Below, in pieces: positions 34,660-44,324 of a stretch of 64,000 nucleotides of DNA; the first letter of the stretch is position 1; each line of letters opens with the position of its first letter. The notes beneath the pieces were generated by a model. The model made no database searches, was not told the origin of the DNA, and saw nothing but the letters and a program-made list of their open reading frames with translations. A program made the position numbers and the translations under genes. The stretch covers positions 1 through 64,000 of the forward strand of contig NZ_NKJE01000003.1 in assembly GCF_002256285.1 (NCBI RefSeq), given 5' to 3'. This stretch comes from Flavobacterium sp. BFFFF1. GTDB lineage: Bacteria > Bacteroidota > Bacteroidia > Flavobacteriales > Flavobacteriaceae.

Positions 34660-34893
34660 CTAAATCCCTTTCGGGTATTGCTTCCTGATATTGCGTAGGA
34701 GTTCTTCGAGTCCATTCAGGCGCAGTTCGTAAACCAACTGCATTTGCTGCCCCAATTCGCCTTTGGGAAATCCCTTATTCTGATACCAGACCAGGTAATA
34801 TTCCGGCAGCTCAATAAGAAAACGCCCCTCGTATTTTCCGAAGGGCATTTTGGTATGGGCGAGCTTGATGAGTTGTTTTTGGTCGGGGGTCAT
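34660..34893 (-). CDS. DUF3820 small protein
   Basis: 77 residues from the ATG at 34893. The segment MPFGKYEGRFLIELPEYYLVWYQNKGFPKGELGQQMQLVYELRLNGLEELL is the complete DUF3820 core (MPFGKY-G, LP-YYL-W). The family is also called putative quorum-sensing-regulated virulence factor, based on a Pseudomonas member, but its biochemical role is unknown. Last gene of the guaA operon. Confidence 0.9.
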   Translation of the reverse strand: MTPDQKQLIKLAHTKMPFGKYEGRFLIELPEYYLVWYQNKGFPKGELGQQMQLVYELRLNGLEELLRNIRKQYPKGI

Positions 34894-34971
34894 ATCTATC
34901 AGAAGAAAGAACAAAGAATCAAGAATCAAGATGTTGCTGCCTTAAATCATGACTCTAGATTCTATTCGCTA

Positions 34972-35373
34972 TTATTTCCAGTTAAACATTACCTCTTTCT
35001 CGATATCCGGGTGCAGACTGAGGAAAACCGGGCAGGTCATAGCGGCCCGTTCCAGTATTGTCTTATTCTTATCCGATGTACTGACCGACATGTTCATTAC
35101 GATAATGATTTTAGCGATTTTACGCGGCTCCGCCTGCATGACTTTCGTCACCTCAACCGTAGATCCCGTAAGGTCAAGTTCAAGGTCTTTGGATTTTATG
35201 GCCATGATGGACACCATACAGCTTCCCGCTGCATTGGCGACCAAGTCCGTTGGCGAGAAGGCTTCACCTTTCCCGTGATTGTCTGTTGGAGCATCTGTGA
35301 TGATTTCGCTTCCGGACTGCAGGTGTATTGACGATGTGCGGAGTTCGCCAAGGTAAGTTACTTTTGATGTCAT
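34972..35373 (-). CDS. OsmC-family protein
   Basis: 133 residues. GEAFSPTDLVANAAGSCMVSIMAIKSKDLELDL contains the conserved Cys of the OsmC/Ohr fold, and MTCPVFLSLHPDIEKEVMF the second conserved Cys region. Members reduce organic hydroperoxides with two cysteines. It starts 4 bp after the stop of the LysM gene, hence translationally close. Confidence 0.92.
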   Translation of the reverse strand: MTSKVTYLGELRTSSIHLQSGSEIITDAPTDNHGKGEAFSPTDLVANAAGSCMVSIMAIKSKDLELDLTGSTVEVTKVMQAEPRKIAKIIIVMNMSVSTSDKNKTILERAAMTCPVFLSLHPDIEKEVMFNWK

Positions 35374-35377
35374 GGTA

Positions 35378-37312
35378 TTAATTTGCTTCTTTAACTGAAA
35401 GATCCGTATCGTAATAAAGGATGTAAAAGCCTTTGTTTACATAATTCCCCGAAGGCATTTTTTCGTAATCAAATTTATTTTCTACTTGTTCCGTAGCGTT
35501 GCCTTCGATGGTTTCCATAAATGATTTTTCCTGGGAAAGCCTTAACATCGCATCAAAAACCACATCAAAACCGCGGGTTGCATATTGATTTGGGAATATT
35601 TTGTTCTTCTCTTTATAATCTTTTTCAAATAATAATGCCTCAGGGGTATCGTTATCCTTAGTCAAAGAAGGGTACATGAGGTGTAGTTTTGCCAGCTTTG
35701 CGAGCGAAATTTCTTCAAAATCGAAAGTGTCATTCTTCTCAAGGATGACGAGCTGCAGCTGGTAGTCCGCCATCATTGGAATCAATACATTCATCGTGCT
35801 CAGGATTAATCCCGTCTTTTCAGTATCAATGATGACATAATTTGTTTTGCCTTTGACAAACTTCTTCGCAACGCTATCTGCCGATACCAGTCCTTTTTCA
35901 TTCAGCCCAATCAACTTTACATCCTTGTGGTATTGCGACAGGAATTGTTTCGTAGACAACCTTTTAGGGTCGACGATAGCTGTAATATTGCCATTTTTTA
36001 AACGCAGGAATTCGATCATTTCGTTCTTAATCAATTCCGACGACGGCATCGATTGCAGTAAGTTAGGAAACTGTTTACCGGTTTCTTTTGACAATGGCGA
36101 AATAACCGGGACGTGGCCTTTGTTGAGCAAGTCAGCGGTCTTCTCCACGTTGGCCTGGTAAAATGGTCCGATAACCACATCGGCTTTACTGATATCATTC
36201 TGGCTAATCAGTGTTGCCGCTGCTGATGCGCTTTTCGTCTCCTGTGAATCATAAATCCTCACATCGATGTTTAGGTTTAGGGTTTTTGCCGAGTCCACAG
36301 CCATCAATGCACCGGAATAAAAATCGAGTGTCATGTTCAGGAATTTATCCTTTTTGAGGCGGGCTTGTGTTGAGTTTACAGTGTCTCCTTCTATTTTTGA
36401 AATATTAAAAGGCAGTAACAGCACCAACTGTTTGCGGACATCGGTTTTGATATTTTTAGAAAGCGCTGTACCGTCTTTGGTTACCGTTTCATTAATTTTT
36501 ACCGAAGCAGGATATTTGATTGTCATGCCTTCCTTAACGCCGTCACCCAATTCAGGATTAAGCTTAATCAACGCTTCCTGTGTCATCCCCAGTTTTCGGC
36601 TAAGGCTGTAAAGTGTCTCCTTTGGCTTTACCTGGTAGTCAGTGTATTCCGGTTTTACAATAATTGGCTTTATTTTTACCGTTTGATCCTCTTCCACCGT
36701 AACTTCCTGGTCTGCCTTGTTTGTACACGGAAAAATTTTCAGGCGAAAGCCTATTTGCAATCCATCCTTTACTTCAGGATTATCATTATCGATCTGGCTG
36801 ACGGTAGTGTTGTATTTTTTTGCAATCGAATATTTCGTTTCCTTTGATTCTACCGTGTGGTAAACAGGCTCCTGCTTTTTATCTGCTTTCTTATCTTTTT
36901 TGGATTCTTTAACGGGTGATTTTGACGGAAGATTTATGGATTGCCCTATTTTCAGACCGTCTTTCGAAAGTCCCGGATTCGCCTTCATCAATTCCTCTTC
37001 GGTAATATTGTATTTTTTAGTCAGTCCATAAACGGTTTCACCGGATTCCACCACATGTGGTACCAATGTTGTCGCTTCTTTTTTACTGGGGGCAGCTTTC
37101 ACTTTACTTTGAATCAAAAGCACCATATCCGGTTTGAGTCCGCTTCGGGAGTCAGGGTTCAGCTTGTAAATTTCAGACGTAGTAATCTTATATTTGTCAG
37201 CGATCTGTGTAATCGTTTCCCCTTTTGCTACTTTGTGCTTAATAATTTTATCCTGTGCCAATGAAGAACAGGAAAATAGGATCAGGGCGAAGAACAACAG
37301 AAACTGTTTCAT
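35378..37312 (-). CDS. LysM protein fused to a type-1 periplasmic-binding domain
   Basis: 644 residues. A signal peptide (MKQFLLFFALILFSCSSLAQ; a possible lipobox Cys is not at the best position). Four LysM domains bind peptidoglycan at about residues 25-68, 85-128, 151-194 and 225-267, separated by Lys-rich linkers. Residues 290-640 (QLVLLLPFNISKIEGDTVNSTQ ... VVIGPFYQANVEKTADLLNKGHVPVISPLSKE ... TRGFDVVFDAMLRL) form a type-1 periplasmic-binding-protein fold like LivJ/LpoA. By analogy with LpoA it might regulate cell-wall synthesis, but this is inference. It follows guaA by 39 bp. Confidence 0.88.
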   Translation of the reverse strand: MKQFLLFFALILFSCSSLAQDKIIKHKVAKGETITQIADKYKITTSEIYKLNPDSRSGLKPDMVLLIQSKVKAAPSKKEATTLVPHVVESGETVYGLTKKYNITEEELMKANPGLSKDGLKIGQSINLPSKSPVKESKKDKKADKKQEPVYHTVESKETKYSIAKKYNTTVSQIDNDNPEVKDGLQIGFRLKIFPCTNKADQEVTVEEDQTVKIKPIIVKPEYTDYQVKPKETLYSLSRKLGMTQEALIKLNPELGDGVKEGMTIKYPASVKINETVTKDGTALSKNIKTDVRKQLVLLLPFNISKIEGDTVNSTQARLKKDKFLNMTLDFYSGALMAVDSAKTLNLNIDVRIYDSQETKSASAAATLISQNDISKADVVIGPFYQANVEKTADLLNKGHVPVISPLSKETGKQFPNLLQSMPSSELIKNEMIEFLRLKNGNITAIVDPKRLSTKQFLSQYHKDVKLIGLNEKGLVSADSVAKKFVKGKTNYVIIDTEKTGLILSTMNVLIPMMADYQLQLVILEKNDTFDFEEISLAKLAKLHLMYPSLTKDNDTPEALLFEKDYKEKNKIFPNQYATRGFDVVFDAMLRLSQEKSFMETIEGNATEQVENKFDYEKMPSGNYVNKGFYILYYDTDLSVKEAN

Positions 37313-37351
37313 TGATTTGGTTTTAAATATTATTGCTAAGATACTGCGAAA

Positions 37352-38881
37352 TTACTCCCATTCGATTGTTGCAGGCGGTTTTGAACTGATGTCATAAACC
37401 ACGCGGTTTACACCTTTTACTTTGTTGATGATGTCATTAGACACTTTCATCAGGAAGTCGTAAGGAAGATGCACCCAGTCCGCGGTCATGCCGTCCGTGG
37501 ATTCCACTGCGCGAAGGGCCACTACCTTTTCATAGGTTCGCTCATCCCCCATTACCCCAACACTGTTTACGGGCAATAGGATGGCCCCCGCCTGCCAGAC
37601 TTTGTCATATAGCCCCCAGGATTTCAAACCATCAATAAATACCGCATCCACTTCCTGCAGGATCCGTACTTTTTCAGGGGTAATATCGCCAAGAATCCTG
37701 ATTGACAATCCAGGTCCTGGGAATGGGTGCCTGCCTAACAAGGCCGCATCGATTCCTAATGTTGCCCCCACCCTACGCACTTCATCTTTGAAAAGCATCC
37801 GAAGCGGCTCGACAATCTTGAGTTTCATATAATCCGGCAGGCCGCCGACGTTGTGGTGCGATTTAATTGTGGCTGAAGGTCCTTTTACGGAAACCGATTC
37901 GATAACATCCGGATAAATTGTGCCTTGTGCCAGCCACTTCACCTCTTCAATCTGGTGCGCTTCGTCATCGAAAACCTCTATAAAAACACGGCCGATGGCT
38001 TTTCTTTTCAATTCGGGTTCCTCAATTCCGGCGAGTGCATCCAGAAAACGGTCTGACGCATCGACGCCTTTCACATTGAGCCCCATATGCTTGTATTGAT
38101 CCAATACGCTTTCAAATTCATTTTTTCGCAGCAGGCCGTTGTTCACAAAAATACAATACAGGTTTTCGCCGATTGCTTTGTGCAATAAAACCGCTGCTAC
38201 GGTTGAATCAACGCCGCCTGAAAGGCCTAATACCACCTTGTCACCACCTATTTTCTGCTTCATTTCTTCAACGATTTCTTCTACGAAAGCGTTAGGCGTA
38301 AAACTTTGCGGAACGTCGGCAATTTTAACCAGGAAGTTTTCCAACATCGTCTTGCCGTCTGTGGAATGGTACACTTCCGGATGGAATTGGATGGCATAAG
38401 TCATTTCGCCTTCAATCCTATACGCTGCATTTTCAACATCGTGTGTGCTTGCGAGTTTAACACCATTTGTGGGTAGTCTTTTGATGGTATCGCTGTGGCT
38501 CATCCACACTTGTGAATTCTCGCTTACACCTTCAAAAAAAGTCTCGCCGGACTTGATAAAACTGAGATTAGCACGGCCATATTCCCGTGTGTTTGAAGGC
38601 GCTACTTCTCCTCCGCTGAAATGTGACAGGTATTGCGCTCCATAGCAAACCGCCAACAAAGGCAATTCACCGCGGATTTGCGATAAATCCGGATGTGGCG
38701 CATCTTCACCGCGGACAGAGAATGGACTGCCGGAAAGAATGACGGCTTTGTAGGTTGATAAATCTGAAGGAATGTGGTTGTAAGGGAAAATTTCGCAGAA
38801 GATATTGAGTTCCCGAACCCTTCTCGCAATTAGTTGTGTGTATTGCGATCCGAAATCTAAAATGAGTACGTTGTGTTGCAT
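37352..38881 (-). CDS. guaA: GMP synthase (glutamine-hydrolysing)
   Basis: 509 residues from the ATG at 38881. Class I glutaminase domain with [17 protein letters not shown] (Cys79) and QFHPEVYHS (His and Glu). The ATP pyrophosphatase domain begins [18 protein letters not shown]; the dimerisation domain ends with [14 protein letters not shown], the canonical C-terminus. It converts XMP to GMP. The -7 box TACTTTTG at 38885-38892 lies only 3 bp before the ATG, so the mRNA may be nearly leaderless if this promoter is used. Confidence 0.98.
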   Translation of the reverse strand: MQHNVLILDFGSQYTQLIARRVRELNIFCEIFPYNHIPSDLSTYKAVILSGSPFSVRGEDAPHPDLSQIRGELPLLAVCYGAQYLSHFSGGEVAPSNTREYGRANLSFIKSGETFFEGVSENSQVWMSHSDTIKRLPTNGVKLASTHDVENAAYRIEGEMTYAIQFHPEVYHSTDGKTMLENFLVKIADVPQSFTPNAFVEEIVEEMKQKIGGDKVVLGLSGGVDSTVAAVLLHKAIGENLYCIFVNNGLLRKNEFESVLDQYKHMGLNVKGVDASDRFLDALAGIEEPELKRKAIGRVFIEVFDDEAHQIEEVKWLAQGTIYPDVIESVSVKGPSATIKSHHNVGGLPDYMKLKIVEPLRMLFKDEVRRVGATLGIDAALLGRHPFPGPGLSIRILGDITPEKVRILQEVDAVFIDGLKSWGLYDKVWQAGAILLPVNSVGVMGDERTYEKVVALRAVESTDGMTADWVHLPYDFLMKVSNDIINKVKGVNRVVYDISSKPPATIEWE

Positions 38882-38884
38882 GTG

Positions 38885-38892
38885 CAAAAGTA
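38885..38892 (-). promoter_or_regulatory. -7 box directly before guaA
   Basis: On the minus strand TACTTTTG matches TAnnTTTG and ends 3 bp before the start codon. The upstream -33 TTG is not evident. Confidence 0.4.
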
Positions 38893-39149
38893 ACCTTATA
38901 TTCGGAAACTGAAAAATGCATTTTTAATTTTTGCAGAAAAATTTATTCGTGCCAGAGTGGTGCTGCACGAAGCTGTTTGCCAAACGTTTTATTGCGTTCC
39001 CGTGCGTTGGCCCTAATATTGAAGCATTTTGAATCCGATAAATCGACCAGACAAAACCTGGCAATGGTGTACTCAAAATCATCGTTTATGTTCTCTTATT
39101 ATTCGATTTACACGAAAAAGCAATGACGCAAAGTAAATTTTTGGGTTCA

Positions 39150-39701
39150 TTACTTTAGAAGCTTTTCAATTTTCACATAACCGATGTGAAATAAATCCTT
39201 CTCCGCATTATCATCCCTGATAATTTTCAACGAGTAGTTATTCCTGAAAGCTTCCGGAAGGATGTCACCCACATTGTAAATGTCATCCACATCAATCCCA
39301 AATTTGTCGTCTATATGGGATTCGGCACCTTTAAACCCGCAGTGTTTGTAAAATGTTGTCGCTTTGGCCTTTTTAGATGCTTCTGCCATGGTATTCCCGA
39401 TGGCAAGTACTTTGTAGTGGTACTCTTCAAACTCATTTTCCCTATATCCTCCAAGATTAATAAAAAAAAGTTGTTCGTGTTGTAAATTTTCCTGCTTCGG
39501 CACAATCTCAATCCGGTAACCATCGGCTTCTGTGACTTCGCGCCAGGCATCAATATGGATTTTCCCCAAAGCTTCGGGCCAAAACGCCTGCATGTGAGGC
39601 ACAAGCTCTTTCAACGAAGCGCCAATCCCAAAAAATATATCATGCTGTTCTGTAAAACGACCGGGCGGCGTCGCACCAAGCATCACCATATGTAATTTCA
39701 T
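39150..39701 (-). CDS. DUF1543 family protein
   Basis: 183 residues from the ATG at 39701. The start KLHMVMLGATPPGRFTEQHDIFFGIGASLKELVPHM is the DUF1543 signature (MLG--PPGR--E-HD--FG). The second half repeats parts of the pattern (YHYKVLAIGNTMAEASKKAKATTFYKHC ... HIDDKFGIDVDDIYNVGDIL). Function unknown, cytoplasmic. The 268 bp between it and guaA hold no gene. Confidence 0.88.
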   Translation of the reverse strand: MKLHMVMLGATPPGRFTEQHDIFFGIGASLKELVPHMQAFWPEALGKIHIDAWREVTEADGYRIEIVPKQENLQHEQLFFINLGGYRENEFEEYHYKVLAIGNTMAEASKKAKATTFYKHCGFKGAESHIDDKFGIDVDDIYNVGDILPEAFRNNYSLKIIRDDNAEKDLFHIGYVKIEKLLK

Positions 39702-39824
39702 TGTGTCCTTTTTATACAAAATAAGCAATTTAATTTCATTAAATTTCTCTTAAAACCTTTTTTTGCAGCGGGTTTTTGAAATACATTTATTGCATAAAAA
39801 ATTATCAATCTAAAATTAAAAATT

Positions 39825-40355
39825 ATGAAACGTTTATTATTAGTACTGGCCTTTATTGGCTCAGCGGCAGTTTTTCAAAGTTGCGAGGGCGATCCCGGAC
39901 CTCCGGGTGCAGATGGCGCGGATGGTGTTGAGAGTGAAGTTTTTGAACTTCGAAATGTGAACTTCACTTTGAATAACAACAATGAGTATACTATTTATGG
40001 AACCTTAAATCCCAATATTTTTGACTCCGACAACATCCTCATCTACCGTTTATCAGGATTAATTGACGCGAATACACCGATATGGCAATTGATTCCGCGT
40101 ACCTTATTCCTAAACGAAGGGGAATTGGATTACGATTATGATTTCAGTAAAGAAGATTTTACGATTTACGCAGGCGGAACATTTAACGTGGGCCAGGTGC
40201 CTCAGTACATCAACAACCAAACTTTCAGGATTGTAATCATTCCGGGGTATTTCTCTAAGAAAGCGATGGACAAACAAGACTACAACGCGGTCATTTCTGC
40301 ATATGGAATTGACGACAGTCATATCAAAGTGATTCAGCCGATAAAAAACAAATAA
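39825..40355 (+). CDS. Lipoprotein with short collagen-like segment
   Basis: 176 residues. The lipoprotein signal MKRLLLVLAFIGSAAVFQSC ends at Cys20. Directly after it come the Gly-X-Y triplets GDPGPPGADGADG, then a beta-rich domain (VFELRNVNFTLNNNNEYTIYGTLNP ... TFRIVIIPGYFSKKAMD). Short collagen-like spacers after the lipid anchor are frequent in Bacteroidota lipoproteins and may extend the domain from the membrane. No enzyme motif is visible. Confidence 0.85.
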   Translation: MKRLLLVLAFIGSAAVFQSCEGDPGPPGADGADGVESEVFELRNVNFTLNNNNEYTIYGTLNPNIFDSDNILIYRLSGLIDANTPIWQLIPRTLFLNEGELDYDYDFSKEDFTIYAGGTFNVGQVPQYINNQTFRIVIIPGYFSKKAMDKQDYNAVISAYGIDDSHIKVIQPIKNK

Positions 40356-40358
40356 AAA

Positions 40359-40380
40359 AAGAGGCTTTCGGGCCTCTTTT
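40359..40380. terminator. Bidirectional terminator
   Basis: Stem AAGAGGC / GCCTCTT with loop TTTCGG, preceded by A7 and followed by T tracts, between the convergent genes at 39825 and 40388; works in both directions. Confidence 0.88.
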
Positions 40381-40387
40381 TCATTTA

Positions 40388-42748
40388 TCAATTTACCAAT
40401 TTATAGGATTTATTCTTCCTACGGGCATACTCATTATTTTCGTTTCCGAAGTATTTGTAACTCATCAAACGCGCCATGAGATAGCTTACTGTTGACTCGG
40501 CCCCCTGATTGAGGTTTACATTTTTTTCTTCCAATCCATCAAAGCATCCCCCAGTACAAGGATTATAGATGATTTGGTTTAAATGGTTATTGCCCAGGAA
40601 CCAATTGAACGCCATTTCCATTTTCGTAAGGTAATCAGGATCTTTAAAAATATCGTGGAATTTCCGCAGCGTTATAATGGTGTAAGCCACATCTATTGGC
40701 TGTTCACCGAAAGACACCATTTCATCGACACCTTTTTGCTGCCAGGTTTTATTGCATATCACTTTAATTCCGGTCTCGTTAAAAGTCTTAGAAATCAAGA
40801 AGTCAAAAGACTCTTTGGCGATGTCCCTGTAAATTCTGTTTCCCGTAACTGTATAGGCACAAAGCAAGGCTTCAGGCAATACACTGTTTGCATAGGTAAG
40901 ATAACTTTCAAACCATTTCCATTCCGCCGATGACTCGTGTCGATACATCTGAACGAGACGGTCGGCAAACATTTCTGTAAGATCGATTGTCGTTTTACTG
41001 TCAATGCTCCTGTTGTAATAGTATATACCTTTAAGGATAAATGCCATGGCTCTTGGCGAGTGTGTGTTTTGTACGAAACGGAATGTCCTTTCGATGATTT
41101 CTTCTGCTTTAGAGACTATTTCCTCTGGCAATATCATCGCCAGTGACACCACATATCCGAGTGCCCAAATGGCGCGTCCCGTAGAATCTTCAAGATTAAC
41201 TTCTCCATTTTGCGTTGTGAAATTGGTTCCGAAATCAACATAATTCATAAACTGCTCATCGCTCATTTCACAATATGCTATGAAGTCGAGGTAAATCCTG
41301 ATGTATTTCAAATCTTCCTCTTCATGGGTCATTTTATAGTGCTGGCACAACGCAATAAGTGCGCGGGCATTGTCATCAATAGTATATCCTGAATTGATGT
41401 CTGGCGCGTTAATTTTTGAAAATTGCAGCATCCCAAAATCGGTGGTCATTTTCTTAATATGATCAAGGTTTACTTCGGGATTCCTGTAATGCAGTTCAAG
41501 ATTGTTGTTCGAAATCTTCTGCAGGAACCTGGCGTGCGCTACCGCTGAATTTTCCCATGCCGTACCTGTAATTTTATGCAGCCCTTTCAAAATAATATCA
41601 TGGCGCAGGTTTACGTCAAAAAGGAGCTTGTTTACCGCTTCTGCTAATTCTTTGGAGTTTCCAAAATCAAATAATATTCCGCTTCCATCGGATAAAACTT
41701 CTTTGGCATGTGGAATCGGCGTTGATATTACCGGGCAGCCGCAGCTTAACGCGTAAGAAAATGTTCCGCTTACCGCCTGATTCGGGTCATTTGAAGTAAA
41801 AATATAAACATCAGTGAGTTGTAAGTATTCCAGCAACTCCTCCAAAGGCAGGTACTTGTTGATGAATTTTACATGCTTATGCAGATTCAGGTCGGTAATT
41901 TTCTGCTGAAGCATTTCCCGATATTGTTCGCCTTCACGTAAAGCTACCGTAGGGTGTGTTTTTCCGATGATCAGGAACAGTACTTCCGGTGAGGTCTTGA
42001 CAATGTTTGGAAGCGCTTCCAGCGTCGTTTCGATATTTTTTCCTGAACTTAGTAAACCAAAAGTAGAGAGAATCTTCCTTCCCTGCAGGTGGTACTTCTC
42101 CTTAAGTACTTTTTTGTCAAGGTGCGGCACTAAGTGTGTGCCGTGGGGAATAATTGTGATTTTAGACGCATCGACGAGATAATCGCGGCAAAGGATTTCA
42201 GAAGCACCGTTGGTCATTACGATAATCCCATCGACAGTGTCGAGGATGTGTTGCACATTGGCCTTGAAAACTTCATCTGGCCTGGGCAGCACCGTATGAA
42301 AAACGACCACCAGCGGCTTGTTTAGTTTCGAAATGAACGCATTAAAATGGACTACATGCTGCGCAAAAAAACCAAATTCGTGCTGTAATAATACAATCTT
42401 AATATTATCGTCCGCATTTATTTTCTCAGCAAGATCAATGTAAGATTGTTCTTGTGATGTATTTAAGACATATTTTACATCATCCTTGTACGAATGCTGT
42501 TCTTCGTTCGTTTCGAGCGCACATACCTGAATTGAAAAGGAATATACAAACTGTTGCTTCAATGCCTTGATGAGATCATATGAGTAAGTGGCAATACCGC
42601 ACTGTCTGGGAGGATAGGATGTGATGAGTAATACCTCAGGTACTTGGTGTGAGTCCGTGTTGGTGTGATCCTCTGAAAGATCATTAGGCATAAAAGACAG
42701 GAAATTTGCATTCCCGATTTTACTGTTTTGGCCGTCTCTTGTCTCCAT
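40388..42748 (-). CDS. GT4 glycosyltransferase fused to an alpha/alpha-barrel glycosidase-like domain
   Basis: 786 residues. Residues about 35-400 form a GT4 (GT-B) glycosyltransferase: LLITSYPPRQCGIATYSYDLIKAL, then the C-terminal sugar-nucleotide domain KILSTFGLLSSGKNIETTLEAL and DVYIFTSNDPNQAVSGTFSYALSCGCPVISTPIPHAKEVL (E-x7-E type region). Residues 430-770 (YTIDDNARALIALCQHYK ... TGRAIWALGYVVSLA ... FGEQPIDVAYTIITLRKFHDIF) are helical and resemble an (alpha/alpha) glycosidase-like barrel. It is 4 bp behind the GH130 gene, suggesting joint action on a mannoside or similar glycan. Confidence 0.85.
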   Translation of the reverse strand: METRDGQNSKIGNANFLSFMPNDLSEDHTNTDSHQVPEVLLITSYPPRQCGIATYSYDLIKALKQQFVYSFSIQVCALETNEEQHSYKDDVKYVLNTSQEQSYIDLAEKINADDNIKIVLLQHEFGFFAQHVVHFNAFISKLNKPLVVVFHTVLPRPDEVFKANVQHILDTVDGIIVMTNGASEILCRDYLVDASKITIIPHGTHLVPHLDKKVLKEKYHLQGRKILSTFGLLSSGKNIETTLEALPNIVKTSPEVLFLIIGKTHPTVALREGEQYREMLQQKITDLNLHKHVKFINKYLPLEELLEYLQLTDVYIFTSNDPNQAVSGTFSYALSCGCPVISTPIPHAKEVLSDGSGILFDFGNSKELAEAVNKLLFDVNLRHDIILKGLHKITGTAWENSAVAHARFLQKISNNNLELHYRNPEVNLDHIKKMTTDFGMLQFSKINAPDINSGYTIDDNARALIALCQHYKMTHEEEDLKYIRIYLDFIAYCEMSDEQFMNYVDFGTNFTTQNGEVNLEDSTGRAIWALGYVVSLAMILPEEIVSKAEEIIERTFRFVQNTHSPRAMAFILKGIYYYNRSIDSKTTIDLTEMFADRLVQMYRHESSAEWKWFESYLTYANSVLPEALLCAYTVTGNRIYRDIAKESFDFLISKTFNETGIKVICNKTWQQKGVDEMVSFGEQPIDVAYTIITLRKFHDIFKDPDYLTKMEMAFNWFLGNNHLNQIIYNPCTGGCFDGLEEKNVNLNQGAESTVSYLMARLMSYKYFGNENNEYARRKNKSYKLVN

Positions 42749-42752
42749 AATC

Positions 42753-43787
42753 TTATTGTTTATTTTCTTCCGGCTGTATTGTTATTGTCTTATTGTTTTG
42801 TAATTCGGATAACAACTCCGATAAACTAACCGATGCGCAGGCGATTCTCTCGTCGGCGGCACCATAATAGATGTAAAGCGTGTCGTCAATCAATGCTGTT
42901 CCGGTCGGAAATACCACGTTGTTGATGTACCCTTTAAGCTCCCATTCCTTTTCCGGCTCAAATAACGCATACGGCAAGCGGGCAATTTCTTTTGCGGGGT
43001 TTTCGAGGTCAAGCAACGCTGCACAGGCAGTGTACATGTAACCGGTCACCACGTCATGTACCCCGTGATAAATAATCAGCCAGCCCTGATCGGTTTCGAT
43101 TGGCGGGCAACCATTTCCAATATAACTCAGTTCATGCTGGTATTTTGGATCCAGCACAATATGATCCTCCAGGTTTGTAAGGTAATCTTTCCAGAAGTCT
43201 TCATCGAGATCGTCGAGTGCTTTGATCTTTGCAATTTGGACACCCGGCTTAATGCGGTGCAGGAAAAAGAGTTTCCCGTGTACTTTCCTTGGAAAGAAAA
43301 TTACATTTTTGTCCCAGATGTAATTGTCGCCCATATTGAGCCTGAAGTATTTTAGATTGAGATCATCGCTGTGCGTAAGCCATTCCCGAAAGGTATCCCC
43401 CTCCACACGCGGCACGATAATACCCTTTTTCTCAAAATGAATCATATCCGAAGATGTGGCTACGGCACCAAACGCGTTCACACCGTCATACGCACAATAA
43501 GACAAATAATACGTATCCTCAATTTTTACGATCCTTGGGTCTTCAACGCCATGTTTTTCGTAGTCATGCTCTGCGACAACGATTGGGTGATCGTATCTTT
43601 CTGCAACAGTTAGAGGATCACTGAATCGGCAATACCCGATTGTGGAGCGATTTCCTTTTGCCACTGCGCGATACAACATATGAATCTGGCCATTTTCATA
43701 AATGACCGCGGGGTTCAACACACCTTCAATTTCGAAATCGAGATCTCTTTTTTCAAGTACGATCCCATGTTTAGTTACACTTACCAT
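42753..43787 (-). CDS. GH130 family mannoside phosphorylase or beta-mannosidase
   Basis: 344 residues in a five-bladed propeller. GH130 segments: GVLNPAVIYENGQIHMLYRAV, HDYEKHGVEDPRIVKIEDTYYLSYCAYDG (catalytic Asp in EDPR), HSDDLNLKYF, WDKNVIFFPRKVHGKLFFLHR, and GNGCPPIETDQGWLIIYHGV. Family members split beta-mannosides by phosphorolysis or hydrolysis; the subfamily cannot be fixed by eye. It is the first gene of a pair with the glycosyltransferase downstream. Confidence 0.9.
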   Translation of the reverse strand: MVSVTKHGIVLEKRDLDFEIEGVLNPAVIYENGQIHMLYRAVAKGNRSTIGYCRFSDPLTVAERYDHPIVVAEHDYEKHGVEDPRIVKIEDTYYLSYCAYDGVNAFGAVATSSDMIHFEKKGIIVPRVEGDTFREWLTHSDDLNLKYFRLNMGDNYIWDKNVIFFPRKVHGKLFFLHRIKPGVQIAKIKALDDLDEDFWKDYLTNLEDHIVLDPKYQHELSYIGNGCPPIETDQGWLIIYHGVHDVVTGYMYTACAALLDLENPAKEIARLPYALFEPEKEWELKGYINNVVFPTGTALIDDTLYIYYGAADERIACASVSLSELLSELQNNKTITIQPEENKQ

Positions 43788-43897
43788 ATCTTCTGTTTTG
43801 AGATTGGTAAAACTATTTATTTCGTAGCTTTTTTAGCTTATGATATAATTTCAAAAAATTACACAATTAAACGCAAATGCTTAAATTCACTACAAAA

Positions 43898-43919
43898 AAA
43901 GCCTCCCTTGGGAAGCTTT
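43898..43919 (-). terminator. Terminator after the small membrane protein gene
   Basis: Arms AAAGC-TCCC and GGGA-GCTTT with one mismatch and a 2-nt loop; on the minus strand a run of seven T follows. Confidence 0.7.
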
Positions 43920-43945
43920 AATTGATAAGATATTTGAAAAACATA

Positions 43946-44215
43946 CTAGCTGGCACTGGTTTTACTCACCCAATCTGCTGCCCTGTTTTTGGAAACGTTG
44001 ATAAAATCCTCGCCTGAGTCAGCTGCTTTAGTAAACTCTTTTTCCGCTCTGCGTTTGAGGCTTTTCAGCTTGTCTTTAAAACCATCAGCCAGGTCTTCAG
44101 CCTTATCCAAAACCCTTTGTTTTTTAGACTTGTTTTTCTTTGCCAACAATATTCCTACTAATGCGAGGACTGCAACTCCCGCTGCAACTCCAACGATAAC
44201 TTTTTTATTGTACAT
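43946..44215 (-). CDS. YtxH-like small membrane protein
   Basis: 89 residues from the ATG at 44215. One N-terminal membrane helix (VIVGVAAGVAVLALVGILLA) is followed by a basic stretch (KKNKSKKQR) and an amphipathic coiled region (VLDKAEDLADGFKDKLKSLKRRAEKEFTKAADSGEDFINV), as in YtxH-like general-stress proteins. No catalytic residues. It has its own terminator. Confidence 0.8.
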   Translation of the reverse strand: MYNKKVIVGVAAGVAVLALVGILLAKKNKSKKQRVLDKAEDLADGFKDKLKSLKRRAEKEFTKAADSGEDFINVSKNRAADWVSKTSAS

Positions 44216-44324
44216 GATTCGATAATTTGAATTAATAATACCTAAAGTTACCACATGAATACCTGCGGCACAAGACTATGTTAAATTCCTTAACGCTAAT
44301 TAACGAAAGTTTAGGATATTCCCG

